Notes: generated by a model not told the origin, from the letters alone. A stretch of 64,000 bases of DNA from Cryomorphaceae bacterium BACL29 MAG-121220-bin8 (GCA_905181705.1 CAJIYP010000001.1:555335-619334), one strand, 5' to 3'; positions 19,936 through 29,179 are shown, counted from the first letter of the stretch. Translations and numbers: made by a program.

Positions 19936-21333
19936 TTAAATAGGCATGTATAATATTAAAATAGATTGAATGATAAATAATATTAAAAATGGTATTGCTA
20001 AATAACCCATCACATCTCTAGCTTCAATTCTTGTTCCTGAACCCATTACTGGTAGCACAATTAAAAGAAAAAAGGGTTGCAGAAGATTTGTTAGTGATTC
20101 TCCATATGCCATCGACAATGCTGTTCTTGCTATGTATGCTGTCACCTGATCTGAAGGTAAACCAAAGGTTAATTCTTTAGCTGCTTCAATTATGCTTGGT
20201 CCTATTACCGCAAATTCTCCTCCTCCAGATGGAATGGCGAAATTGACTATTCCCCCAATCAAATAAGAAAAATATGGAAAGTTTGAGATTGTAGCATTGG
20301 CTGCAATCCAGTTTGAAAATGCTTCTCCAAGTCCAGTGTGAAGCATTATTCCCATTATACCAGCATAAAAAGGGAACTGAAATATAATTCCATGCACATT
20401 GCTACTAGCTCTTTTCATAGAGATTGCATATCTTTTTGGTGTTTGATGAAGAGCTAAACCAAACACAATAAATATGAAAATCATTATGTTTAAATTAAGA
20501 TCAAAACCATTAATATTAAAATAATAAAACAAAAAAGATATTCCCATTGCAAAAATAATAAATTGAAGAACCTTACTGTTGTTTAACTTATCAGAGAGAT
20601 TGTTTTTTTTTGACCTAAAAAACTCTACTTCCTTAATTATACTAATTTCATTTTTAGATTCATTTTCAACTATCAGATCCTTAAGTTCCTTTCCATCACT
20701 TTTTTTAGGAATAAGAAAATATATAATTATTGGAACAATGATTGTGTAAACAAAAATCATCATAAAGTTTATTTCTGAACCTAAGGTCAGAGAGATAGGT
20801 ATAACATCCTCAAGAATTCCTTCTTTAATTAAAAAGTTATTACTAGTGTTCATAAGCAAAGGAATAGAACTAGATAAACCGGTGACCCAACTTGTAAAAG
20901 ATAGATATGTACAGGCTATTAAAAACGGATAATTTATTCCTTTTACTCTTAGAGCTAACTCCCTTGCTAATACGGCAACAATAACCACCATTCCCCATGA
21001 TATCATTGACAATAACACTCCTAAGACTATCACAGTTATATATACTTGTAATGGACTAGTAATAATTTTTGAAACTCTACTTAATAATTTTTCTGTTGAA
21101 GATGCTAAAGCAATGCTGTATCCAGTCACTACTATCAGAGTTATTTGCATTCCAAATTCTAATAAACCCCAAAAACCTTTATACCAAGACTCTAAAATTT
21201 CTGTAAAACTTGAATCAACAAAAATCAAAGAAGAAAAAGCTGTTATTATAGTTAGTATTAAAGCAAATACAAAAGAGTCTGGCATGACTCTTTTGAAAAG
21301 ATCAGTAAATTTTTCTCCAAATTTTAGTAACAT
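19936..21333 (-). CDS. Short-chain fatty acid transporter (AtoE family)
   Basis: 465 residues, nearly all hydrophobic helices. Signatures are the N-terminal FTDLFKRVMPDSFVFALILT, the SWGMVVIVAVLAREL segment and the re-entrant loops IPSGGGEFAVIGPSI and SMAYGESLTNLLQPFFLL, all recalled from the AtoE/TIGR00366 family. It imports short-chain fatty acids such as butyrate or acetoacetate in characterised relatives. It faces the convergent oxidoreductase gene with a 23-bp spacer and no clear hairpin. Confidence 0.85.
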   Translation of the reverse strand: MLLKFGEKFTDLFKRVMPDSFVFALILTIITAFSSLIFVDSSFTEILESWYKGFWGLLEFGMQITLIVVTGYSIALASSTEKLLSRVSKIITSPLQVYITVIVLGVLLSMISWGMVVIVAVLARELALRVKGINYPFLIACTYLSFTSWVTGLSSSIPLLMNTSNNFLIKEGILEDVIPISLTLGSEINFMMIFVYTIIVPIIIYFLIPKKSDGKELKDLIVENESKNEISIIKEVEFFRSKKNNLSDKLNNSKVLQFIIFAMGISFLFYYFNINGFDLNLNIMIFIFIVFGLALHQTPKRYAISMKRASSNVHGIIFQFPFYAGIMGIMLHTGLGEAFSNWIAANATISNFPYFSYLIGGIVNFAIPSGGGEFAVIGPSIIEAAKELTFGLPSDQVTAYIARTALSMAYGESLTNLLQPFFLLIVLPVMGSGTRIEARDVMGYLAIPFLILFIIQSILILYMPI

Positions 21334-21440
21334 TATATATTCTTTGTTAATAAAATTAAGAATCTTTTTTAGACAAACATATTTTACTATTTGATTTTAA
21401 AATTTACTGAATCAAATTATTATATTTAACAAAACTTAAT

Positions 21441-21857
21441 ATGGATTTAAGCGTATCAATGTCATATGTAGATGATGAGAAATTCGTTCTAACGAATCGA
21501 TCGGGAAATAATCTTTTAGTTGACATGTATAAGGAGGATGAAAAAAAACACCTTTCTCCAATGGAACTTCTTTTGTCTGCTTTAACCTCTTGTGCGGCTG
21601 TTGAAATAGTGTCAATGATAAAAAAAAGAAGAAGAGATTTTAAGGATTTAAAAGCATCTTCAATAGGATATAGAGTAGAAAAACCACCAAGATATTTTAA
21701 ATCTATTGAAATTAAATACTTTATTTATTCATCTGATTTAACTATCGAAGAAGCGGAACGTTTTATATCTCTTTCACTTGATAAATATTGTTCTGTAGGT
21801 GCTACAATTAGAAAAGATACTATTGTGAAACATGATTTTGAAATAATTAGAGATTAA
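21441..21857 (+). CDS. OsmC family protein
   Basis: 138 residues. The two conserved cysteines sit in SALTSCAAVEIVSM (about residue 53) and LDKYCSVGAT (about residue 118), and LSPMELLLSAL precedes the first, all typical of OsmC-type thiol peroxidases (PF02566). It reduces organic hydroperoxides or is a general redox-stress protein of that fold. Normal length. It is followed by an antiporter gene after 44 bp, possibly co-transcribed. Confidence 0.88.
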   Translation: MDLSVSMSYVDDEKFVLTNRSGNNLLVDMYKEDEKKHLSPMELLLSALTSCAAVEIVSMIKKRRRDFKDLKASSIGYRVEKPPRYFKSIEIKYFIYSSDLTIEEAERFISLSLDKYCSVGATIRKDTIVKHDFEIIRD

Positions 21858-21901
21858 TAAAAAAACATTGTTAAATAAATAAAAACAAATACATTTATAT
21901 T

Positions 21902-23170
21902 ATGAATTTTTTAGAAATAACAACAATACTACTTTTATTAGCTTCTTTTTTTTCTATTATTAACTTACGTTTACTTAAACTCCCTCAGACTATTGGCTTA
22001 ATGATTTTAGCTATTTGTCTGTCAATTATTGTTTTAATAATAGGATTAGTTTTTCCAGAATTTTTAGAAATAGTAACCACACTCACTAAAAGTTTTGATT
22101 TTAGTGTTCTGCTTCTAGATGTGATGCTACCATTTTTATTATTTGCAGGCGCCATTTCAGTTAATGTTCATGAGCTTTTAAAAGATAAAGTAACCATATT
22201 ATTTTTAGCAAGTTTTGGAGTTGTATTTTCGACTTTCGCTGTAGGTTCAGGATTGTTTTGGCTTATAGAGCAACCTGTTTTTGGTTTAAACGAATTAGGT
22301 TTAACCTATGTTGATTGTTTATTGTTTGGATCTTTAATAGCTCCCACCGACCCCATAGCCGTATTGTCAATTGTAAAAAAGATGAATTTATCTCCAGTAA
22401 CAGAAACTAGGATAGCAGGAGAATCTCTTTTTAATGATGGTATTGGAGTAGTGATATTTCTTACTCTTTTAAAAGTAAAAATGATGGGTGTAGAGAATGT
22501 AACACCCGAGGGAGTGAGTATGTTGTTTGTTCAGGAAGTTGCAGGAGGCGTTATATTGGGTTGCATTCTGGGATATTTAGGATTAAAACTTGTAAGATAT
22601 ATTGAAAATGAATTTGTAGAATTAGAGGTTTTAATTACTCTCTCATTAGTTCTTTTGGTTTCGATAATTTCTAGTAAATTTCATTTTTCTGGTCCTTTAG
22701 GGGTGGTAATGATGGGATTGTTTTTAAATGTAAATATTGATTCCGATAAAATTGAAGATGGAGTTCAAAAAGCAATGGGTGAGTATGTTTATAAATTTTG
22801 GCATTTATTGGATGAAACTTTAAATGCTATTTTATTTATTTTAATAGGTTTAGAAATTATTCCTATTTTCCAAAACTTTGAGCCAGTATATATATTAATT
22901 TCTATTTTAATAATAATTTTAGTGGTAGTTTCAAGAGGAATTGGAGTGTCTATTCCTATCAGAATTTTATCGATTTATAAAACATTTGAAAAGAGTACTT
23001 CCCTTATCATAACATGGGGAGGTTTAAGAGGAGGATTGAGTATTGCTTTAGCATTAAATTTGCCTGAGCAAATTGGAGAAGGTAAAAATCTTATATTGTT
23101 TCTTACCTATATGGTGGTATTATTTACTATTTTATTTCAAGGGCTTACTCTTAATAAAATTCCAAAATAA
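21902..23170 (+). CDS. Na+/H+ antiporter, CPA1 family
   Basis: 422 residues with about 12 membrane segments. The ion-binding region APTDPIAVLSI (about 143-153), ESLFNDGIGVVIF (about 175-187) and the late WGGLRGGLSIALAL helix are hallmark CPA1 (NhaP/NHE) motifs. It exchanges monovalent cations for protons across the inner membrane, which fits a marine lifestyle. It ends with little cytoplasmic tail, shorter than many CPA1 members. pckA starts 15 bp later, so co-transcription is likely. Confidence 0.9.
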   Translation: MNFLEITTILLLLASFFSIINLRLLKLPQTIGLMILAICLSIIVLIIGLVFPEFLEIVTTLTKSFDFSVLLLDVMLPFLLFAGAISVNVHELLKDKVTILFLASFGVVFSTFAVGSGLFWLIEQPVFGLNELGLTYVDCLLFGSLIAPTDPIAVLSIVKKMNLSPVTETRIAGESLFNDGIGVVIFLTLLKVKMMGVENVTPEGVSMLFVQEVAGGVILGCILGYLGLKLVRYIENEFVELEVLITLSLVLLVSIISSKFHFSGPLGVVMMGLFLNVNIDSDKIEDGVQKAMGEYVYKFWHLLDETLNAILFILIGLEIIPIFQNFEPVYILISILIIILVVVSRGIGVSIPIRILSIYKTFEKSTSLIITWGGLRGGLSIALALNLPEQIGEGKNLILFLTYMVVLFTILFQGLTLNKIPK

Positions 23171-23185
23171 AACTCAACAACGTTT

Positions 23186-24823
23186 ATGTCTATAAATTCT
23201 AAAATTAACCAGTTTTTAAGTAATCTAGGTATTAAAGAAACTGAAATTAGATATGGATTGTCTAGTGATGAGTTACAAAAAATATGTATTGAAAAGGGAT
23301 TGGGGAAACTATCGGATTCTGGAGCATTAGCTGTAAATACAGGAGAATTTACTGGGAGATCACCTAAAGACAGGTTTATTGTTAAAGATAGTATTACAAA
23401 GAATAAAGTTTGGTGGGGAGATATTAACATACCTTTTGATGAAAATAAATTTGAAAAATTATATCAAAAAGTAGTTAAACATGTTTCAAATAAAGAATTA
23501 TTTGTTCGTGATGCTTATGCCTGTTCAGATTCTAGATTTAGAACAAGTATTAGAATTATTACTGAGCTTCCTTGGGTAAACATTTTCTCTATCAATATGT
23601 TTTTGAGGCCGAAAAAATCTGATTTAGAGTCTTTCGAACCTGAATGGGTTGTTATTCATGCTCCTAGTTTCATGGCTACACCTTTAAAAGATGGAACAAG
23701 AAAACATAACTTTTCTATTATTAATTTTAAAAAGAAAATAATATTAATTGGAGGAAGTGGTTATACTGGTGAGGTGAAAAAAGGTATTTTTTCTGTTCTA
23801 AACTTTATTTTACCTGACTCAAAAGAGGCTTTACCAATGCATTGTTCTGCTAATGTTGGTGAGAATGGCGAAACTGCCATTTTTTTTGGATTATCTGGAA
23901 CTGGAAAAACAACACTATCTGCTGATTCCAATAGAAAATTAATTGGAGACGATGAGCATGGTTGGTCTAAGGATAATGTTATTTTTAATTTTGAAGGCGG
24001 TTGTTATGCTAAAGTAATTGATATAAAAGAAGAAAATGAACCTGATATTTTTAATGCGATTAAAAAAGGAGCATTACTTGAAAATGTTATTTTTAAAAAT
24101 GAAAAATCTAAGGTGGATTATTCAGATACATCCATTACCCAAAACACAAGGGTTAGTTATCCCATTAATTTTATCAAAAATATTAAAAAACCATCTGTTG
24201 GAAAGAACCCAAAAAATATTTTTTTTTTAACTGCAGATGCCTTTGGAGTATTGCCTCCGATTTCTCGTCTCTTACCAAGTCAAGCAGCCTATCATTTCAT
24301 TTCTGGATACACAGCAAAAGTAGCGGGAACAGAGGCTGGTGTTATAGAGCCTGTCCCTTCTTTTTCAGCATGTTTTGGCGCTCCATTTATGCCTCTGCAC
24401 CCAACAGTTTATGCAAAGATGTTGAGTGCAAAAATGAAAGAAGCAGGAGTAAATGTTTGGTTAGTGAATACGGGTTGGTCTGGAGGACCCTATGGTGTGG
24501 GTTCTAGAATTAAATTAAAATACACTAGAAGAATGATCAATGCTGCACTTAACGGAGAACTTCCTGAATATTCCTATAAAGATTACCACATACATTCTGT
24601 ATTTGGGTTAGCTCAACCTAGAGAGTGCCCAGGAATTCCAAAAAGATTGTTAAGTCCCAGAGCAACCTGGAATGACGACAAGGCCTACTATAAAATGGCT
24701 TTTAAACTTTCAAATGCCTTTAGAAAGAATTTCGACCAGTTTGAGGATGTTGCAGACGAAGAGATTAAAAGAGGGGGCCCACAGAGGTTTTCAAATAATC
24801 TTTTTGATTTCAATAAAAAATAA
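23186..24823 (+). CDS. pckA: Phosphoenolpyruvate carboxykinase (ATP)
   Basis: 545 residues, the normal length for the ATP-dependent enzyme. It shows the substrate loop FTGRSPKDRFIV, the kinase-1a P-loop GLSGTGKTTLS (235-245), the metal-binding GDDEHGW, the adenine-site region TRVSYP and NTGWSGGPYGVGSR near the C-terminus. It converts oxaloacetate plus ATP to PEP and CO2 in gluconeogenesis. This suits an organism living on peptides and fatty acids, as the neighbouring transporter and peptidases suggest. Confidence 0.96.
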   Translation: MSINSKINQFLSNLGIKETEIRYGLSSDELQKICIEKGLGKLSDSGALAVNTGEFTGRSPKDRFIVKDSITKNKVWWGDINIPFDENKFEKLYQKVVKHVSNKELFVRDAYACSDSRFRTSIRIITELPWVNIFSINMFLRPKKSDLESFEPEWVVIHAPSFMATPLKDGTRKHNFSIINFKKKIILIGGSGYTGEVKKGIFSVLNFILPDSKEALPMHCSANVGENGETAIFFGLSGTGKTTLSADSNRKLIGDDEHGWSKDNVIFNFEGGCYAKVIDIKEENEPDIFNAIKKGALLENVIFKNEKSKVDYSDTSITQNTRVSYPINFIKNIKKPSVGKNPKNIFFLTADAFGVLPPISRLLPSQAAYHFISGYTAKVAGTEAGVIEPVPSFSACFGAPFMPLHPTVYAKMLSAKMKEAGVNVWLVNTGWSGGPYGVGSRIKLKYTRRMINAALNGELPEYSYKDYHIHSVFGLAQPRECPGIPKRLLSPRATWNDDKAYYKMAFKLSNAFRKNFDQFEDVADEEIKRGGPQRFSNNLFDFNKK

Positions 24824-24865
24824 TTCTCCTATATTTACTTTTACTTAATTTCTTACAACAACAAC

Positions 24866-26506
24866 ATGAAAAAAATATATTCACTGCTTTTTTTGCTAAC
24901 TGCTTTTGTGACATTTGCTCAAAACACAGCTCCAGCAGCTGATAATCAAACAGTTACAACAGATAATTACACTGATATTAATATAACATTGACAGGTTCT
25001 GATGCTGATTTATCTACTTTATTAACTGTTCACACAATTAAAGGTTCAAAATTAGAAAATTCTGCTGGGTCAGGTTTTGGTGAATATATTGAACTATCTA
25101 GTGATGGAAAAAGAATCGTTGTTGGAGGTTGGACTCAAAATAATGTTCGTTCATTTGAATGGGATGGTGCTGAGTGGGGACAATTTGGTCAAACAATAGA
25201 TGGAACTTCAGGAGGAAAATTTGGTGAGTTTGTTTCTATGTCTGATGATGGCAACAGAATTGCTGGCTATGACGAAAATAATAAAAAAGTATATGCTTAT
25301 TCATTAGACGGAACTACATGGGGACAAAATCTTCCTGTAATGACTCTTACTGCCGCCAGAGGTCTTAACCTTTCAGGAGATGGTAACACACTAGCTGCCG
25401 TGGATTTTGCATTAGGTAAAGTTTACTTAAGAAAATGGAACGGTACCAAATGGATGACACCTAGAGGTCCTGTAACTATTCAATCTGGTTTTTCGGTTGC
25501 TCCGGGAATGATATCTCTGTCGCAGGATGGAAAAAGGTTTGCAATTGGAACTAAAGTTAATAATGAAGTTGCAATTTATGATTTAAGTGGAGGTAAGTGG
25601 AATAAAACAATAACTATAACTGGCAGTAATAATTTTGGAGAAACTTTAAGGTTATCATCTGACGGCAATAAATTAGTTGTTGGAATAAATGGTGCTGGTA
25701 GTGCTAGAGTTTATGACCTTAGCGGTTCAACTGCAGTTCAAACTGGATCAGATATTGTTTATGGATCTGGAGCTGCATGGAGATCATTGTCAATGTCAGA
25801 CGATGGAAAACGAGTAGCGATTCCAATATATGGCCAAAAAACAGGAATATTTGATTGGGATGGTACTAGTTGGAATAAACTTGGTGCTGATATTACAGGT
25901 GGAGGTTCCTTGTTTGGAGAGTCTTTAGATATTTCTGAAGACGGAAAAATTGTTGCTATTGGTGGTCATGATGGTCATGTTGAAATCCTTGATGTTCTTA
26001 ACTTTAAGTACATTATAACCTCTCTACCTACAGGTGGAAAGTTAAAACAAGGTACAAACGAATTAACCTCGTCCGATCTTCCTTTTACTTTTATATCAAA
26101 GGATCCTGTTATCAACTATGTTCCAAATTCAAGTTTTACAGGTGCGGATAGTTTTAAATTTAAAACAAACGATACAATGGCTGATAGTAACGAAGCTACA
26201 GTAACAATTAATGTTTCTGGGAGTTCTTTTAGTCTTCAGGACGATAACAATAAGATTGTAGTAGGAACATGTACTTGTAATGGAAAAAAAGATGGTTCTC
26301 TAGCATTATCTATTGAAGATGTTCGTTATGATTATACAATTACCGTAAGTGGAGTAGCGGATCCTATAACAATTAAAGGAACCAATAAGACAGCAAATGT
26401 CACTGGCTTGGGAGCAGGTAAATATACGGTATGCTTTAAGGTAGATAGCAACCCTAGTTACGAGCAATGCTTTGAAGCGACAATAACTGAACCAAACTCA
26501 TTATAA
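24866..26506 (+). CDS. Secreted surface protein: beta-propeller inserted in a cadherin-like domain, shared C-terminal domain
   Basis: 546 residues with a signal peptide (MKKIYSLLFLLTAFVTFAQ). The mature start APAADNQTVTTDNYTDI and the later LPTGGKLKQGTNEL and SFTGADSFKFKTND are the two halves of a bacterial cadherin/VCBS-like domain. Between them (about 55-375) sit seven repeats built on LSxDGxxxAxG, which should form a seven-bladed propeller. From about residue 443 to the end the sequence is identical to the lectin gene at 27298-28454; this domain has paired cysteines (GTCTCNG, YTVCF, YEQCF). No type A or B sorting domain follows. An FN3 lipoprotein gene starts 11 bp later, an obvious translational partner. 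Surface adhesion is inferred. Confidence 0.75.
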   Translation: MKKIYSLLFLLTAFVTFAQNTAPAADNQTVTTDNYTDINITLTGSDADLSTLLTVHTIKGSKLENSAGSGFGEYIELSSDGKRIVVGGWTQNNVRSFEWDGAEWGQFGQTIDGTSGGKFGEFVSMSDDGNRIAGYDENNKKVYAYSLDGTTWGQNLPVMTLTAARGLNLSGDGNTLAAVDFALGKVYLRKWNGTKWMTPRGPVTIQSGFSVAPGMISLSQDGKRFAIGTKVNNEVAIYDLSGGKWNKTITITGSNNFGETLRLSSDGNKLVVGINGAGSARVYDLSGSTAVQTGSDIVYGSGAAWRSLSMSDDGKRVAIPIYGQKTGIFDWDGTSWNKLGADITGGGSLFGESLDISEDGKIVAIGGHDGHVEILDVLNFKYIITSLPTGGKLKQGTNELTSSDLPFTFISKDPVINYVPNSSFTGADSFKFKTNDTMADSNEATVTINVSGSSFSLQDDNNKIVVGTCTCNGKKDGSLALSIEDVRYDYTITVSGVADPITIKGTNKTANVTGLGAGKYTVCFKVDSNPSYEQCFEATITEPNSL

Positions 26507-27225
26507 TAAATACAGATATGAAAAGCACATTAAAATATACTAGTTTACTTTTATTCACATTAGCTTTTTTAGTTAGTTGTGATTGTGATTGTGAAGACGA
26601 TATAGTACAGGGGGCAGTTGTAGGAACACTTGTTGGTTCACCTGGTTCTCCGTCCTTGACAGCTCCATTAAATAATAAAAGTTGTGAAATTGGAACAGTT
26701 GCAGATGCTTTCACAAGCGAGGTTACTTTTTCTTGGTCAGCTACAAGTGCAACTGACACTTACAACCTTACATACACCAATTTAGCTACTAATAGTACAA
26801 TGACTAAAACTGCTATTAAAGGAACTTCAACAAAAATTGTATTGTTTAGAGGGATAACCTATGCTTGGAGTGTACAATCTATAAATTCTAGTTCTAAAAG
26901 AGGAGCTTCTAGTGGAACTGCTAAATTTTATCTTCAGGGGAATCCATCTTATAATAATGTTCCTTTAGCTGCTGTTTTATCAACTCCTGCTTCTAGTGGT
27001 GGAAATGTGACTTTTACATGGACAGGTAAGGATCCTGATGTAGCTGACGCATTAACCTATACACTTTATGTAGATAAGGTAGATGGAAAACAGTCCCCAG
27101 TTTCAAGTGGATTAACTACCGCATCAACTAAGTTAGATCTTGCTACAGGAAACACATATTATTGGAGAATAAAGAGTACTGATCAGAACAACAATAGTAG
27201 TTTCTCTTTAATTTCTAAATTTAAT
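26194..27225 (+). repeat. 1032-bp direct repeat, copy 1
   Basis: This block reappears at 28142-29173 (offset 1948 bp). It covers the last ~104 codons of the propeller protein, the 11-bp spacer and all but the end of the FN3 lipoprotein gene. By reading I found a single mismatch (T at 26569, C at 28517), which is synonymous. The two lipoproteins are identical in sequence. Confidence 0.95.
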
Positions 27226-27231
27226 TTATAG
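26518..27231 (+). CDS. FN3-domain lipoprotein, copy 1
   Basis: 237 residues. The lipobox is LVSC, followed by an acidic, cysteine-rich tail (DCDCEDD), then two fibronectin-III/SusE-like domains (about 42-140 and 145-237) with typical strands TFSWSATSATDTYNLTYTN, YAWSVQSIN, FTWTGKDPD and YYWRIKSTDQNNNSS. It is anchored in the outer membrane or periplasm and probably holds or displays the preceding secreted protein; this pairing is inferred from the 11-bp spacing. It is identical to the second copy at 28466-29179. Flavobacteria often encode such FN3 lipoproteins behind T9SS proteins, as far as I recall. Confidence 0.8.
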   Translation: MKSTLKYTSLLLFTLAFLVSCDCDCEDDIVQGAVVGTLVGSPGSPSLTAPLNNKSCEIGTVADAFTSEVTFSWSATSATDTYNLTYTNLATNSTMTKTAIKGTSTKIVLFRGITYAWSVQSINSSSKRGASSGTAKFYLQGNPSYNNVPLAAVLSTPASSGGNVTFTWTGKDPDVADALTYTLYVDKVDGKQSPVSSGLTTASTKLDLATGNTYYWRIKSTDQNNNSSFSLISKFNL

Positions 27232-27264
27232 AATTATAATTATTAAGTTTTAATAGTTTATTTA

Positions 27265-27292
27265 TTGTATTTATTTTAGATTACTATCTTTG
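27265..27292 (+). promoter_or_regulatory. Candidate Bacteroidota promoter before the lectin gene
   Basis: TTG at 27265-27267, 17 bases, then TATCTTTG at 27285-27292, matching the -33 TTG / -7 TAnnTTTG pattern. The start would fall at or beside the ATG at 27298, implying a leaderless or near-leaderless transcript. Confidence 0.4.
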
Positions 27293-27297
27293 GTAAT

Positions 27298-28454
27298 ATG
27301 AAAAAAATATATTCTTTACTTTTTGTTTTCTTTACTTTTATAGTTTATAGTCAAAACACAGCCCCTGTTGCTAAAAATCAAACGGTTATCACTGATAGTG
27401 ATACCTCAGTTGATATAACCTTAGTTGCTACTGACGTCAGATGAACGATGTTCTTACGTATATTGTAAAATCTCTTCCTGTAAATGGTACTTTAAAAAAT
27501 AATAATTCTATTATAACTCAAGGTCAACTTCCAATTGCTGTTTCTGCAAGTGAGCTTAAATATACACCTAACACTAATTTTTCTGGATCAGATTCATTTA
27601 CTTTTGTTGCTAGAGACCTGTCCATAGCATCTTTTGCTGCTGCAAATGGTTTAACCCTGATTACTAAAAACGGAATACCAATAACATCTGATAAGCCAGC
27701 CGGTAAAACTTATTATTTAACCGAGAGCTCACCTAAAAGAATGGATTGGCCTGATGCTAAAACTTTAACAGATTCCTTTGACGGAGCTCAAATGTTTGTT
27801 CCATTTAATAAATCAATGGACCAAGCTGTTTATGAGGCACTTAAATCTATGGGTAGGTTGGATGGTCCTTTCTGGTATGGCCTTTCACAAGATAGAAATG
27901 CTAGTGATTATTCTGAGCCTTCTGGTGGGTGGTATTGGGTTGACGGAGTTAAATTAGGATCCTCTGAGCGTCCATATACTAATTGGCATTCTGGTGAACC
28001 AAATAATGCCGGACAAGAAGATTATGCTCAATTTAATCGTTTCAAAGGAGGCTTTACTTGGAATGATATGCAAGTTGGGAATACGCAATCTTATGCATTA
28101 TTTGAATTTTCCATAAAGGATGATGGTAGTGAAAGTAATCTAGCTACAGTAACAATTAATGTTTCTGGGAGTTCTTTTAGTCTTCAGGACGATAACAATA
28201 AGATTGTAGTAGGAACATGTACTTGTAATGGAAAAAAAGATGGTTCTCTAGCATTATCTATTGAAGATGTTCGTTATGATTATACAATTACCGTAAGTGG
28301 AGTAGCGGATCCTATAACAATTAAAGGAACCAATAAGACAGCAAATGTCACTGGCTTGGGAGCAGGTAAATATACGGTATGCTTTAAGGTAGATAGCAAC
28401 CCTAGTTACGAGCAATGCTTTGAAGCGACAATAACTGAACCAAACTCATTATAA
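27298..28454 (+). pseudogene. Secreted surface protein: C-type lectin inserted in a cadherin-like domain, frameshifted
   Basis: A paralogue of the 24866 gene (about 385 residues if repaired). The signal peptide MKKIYSLLFVFFTFIVYSQ and NTAPVAKNQTVITDSDTSV match it closely. The frame then hits TGA at 27442-27444, just after VATDVR, while an overlapping frame continues MNDVLTYIVKSLPVNGTL; one missing base near 27438-27441 explains this. The scaffold then runs to SGSDSFTFVARD, followed by a C-type lectin domain (TYYLTESSPK, GWYWVDGVKL, NWHSGEPNNAG, FTWNDMQ). After that comes the scaffold's last strand (IKDDGSESNLATVTINV) and the shared C-terminal domain. The downstream FN3 lipoprotein follows after 11 bp. 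The lectin may bind glycans; the break may be a sequencing error or phase switch. Confidence 0.75.
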
Positions 28455-29173
28455 TAAATACAGATATGAAAAGCACATTAAAATATACTAGTTTACTTTT
28501 ATTCACATTAGCTTTTCTAGTTAGTTGTGATTGTGATTGTGAAGACGATATAGTACAGGGGGCAGTTGTAGGAACACTTGTTGGTTCACCTGGTTCTCCG
28601 TCCTTGACAGCTCCATTAAATAATAAAAGTTGTGAAATTGGAACAGTTGCAGATGCTTTCACAAGCGAGGTTACTTTTTCTTGGTCAGCTACAAGTGCAA
28701 CTGACACTTACAACCTTACATACACCAATTTAGCTACTAATAGTACAATGACTAAAACTGCTATTAAAGGAACTTCAACAAAAATTGTATTGTTTAGAGG
28801 GATAACCTATGCTTGGAGTGTACAATCTATAAATTCTAGTTCTAAAAGAGGAGCTTCTAGTGGAACTGCTAAATTTTATCTTCAGGGGAATCCATCTTAT
28901 AATAATGTTCCTTTAGCTGCTGTTTTATCAACTCCTGCTTCTAGTGGTGGAAATGTGACTTTTACATGGACAGGTAAGGATCCTGATGTAGCTGACGCAT
29001 TAACCTATACACTTTATGTAGATAAGGTAGATGGAAAACAGTCCCCAGTTTCAAGTGGATTAACTACCGCATCAACTAAGTTAGATCTTGCTACAGGAAA
29101 CACATATTATTGGAGAATAAAGAGTACTGATCAGAACAACAATAGTAGTTTCTCTTTAATTTCTAAATTTAAT
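28142..29173 (+). repeat. 1032-bp direct repeat, copy 2
   Basis: Second copy of the block at 26194-27225, with one mismatch. The left boundary is inside the last scaffold strand (ATVTINV). The right boundary is in the last codon or two of the lipoprotein, so a complete C-terminal-domain plus lipoprotein unit was copied. Confidence 0.95.
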
Positions 29174-29179
29174 CTGTAA
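28466..29179 (+). CDS. FN3-domain lipoprotein, copy 2
   Basis: 237 residues, the same protein as the 26518-27231 gene; one synonymous base differs. Lipobox LVSC, DCDCEDD linker and two fibronectin-III-like domains. It follows the lectin gene with the same 11-bp spacing, so each secreted protein has its own copy of the partner. Its stop codon runs into an inverted repeat that also contains the start of the esterase gene. Confidence 0.8.
   Translation: MKSTLKYTSLLLFTLAFLVSCDCDCEDDIVQGAVVGTLVGSPGSPSLTAPLNNKSCEIGTVADAFTSEVTFSWSATSATDTYNLTYTNLATNSTMTKTAIKGTSTKIVLFRGITYAWSVQSINSSSKRGASSGTAKFYLQGNPSYNNVPLAAVLSTPASSGGNVTFTWTGKDPDVADALTYTLYVDKVDGKQSPVSSGLTTASTKLDLATGNTYYWRIKSTDQNNNSSFSLISKFNL

Noticed and set aside
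26454..26759. Pair of near-identical 101-residue antisense ORFs (second at 28402-28707)
   Set aside because: Both arise from the 1032-bp duplication and lie opposite the FN3 lipoprotein gene.
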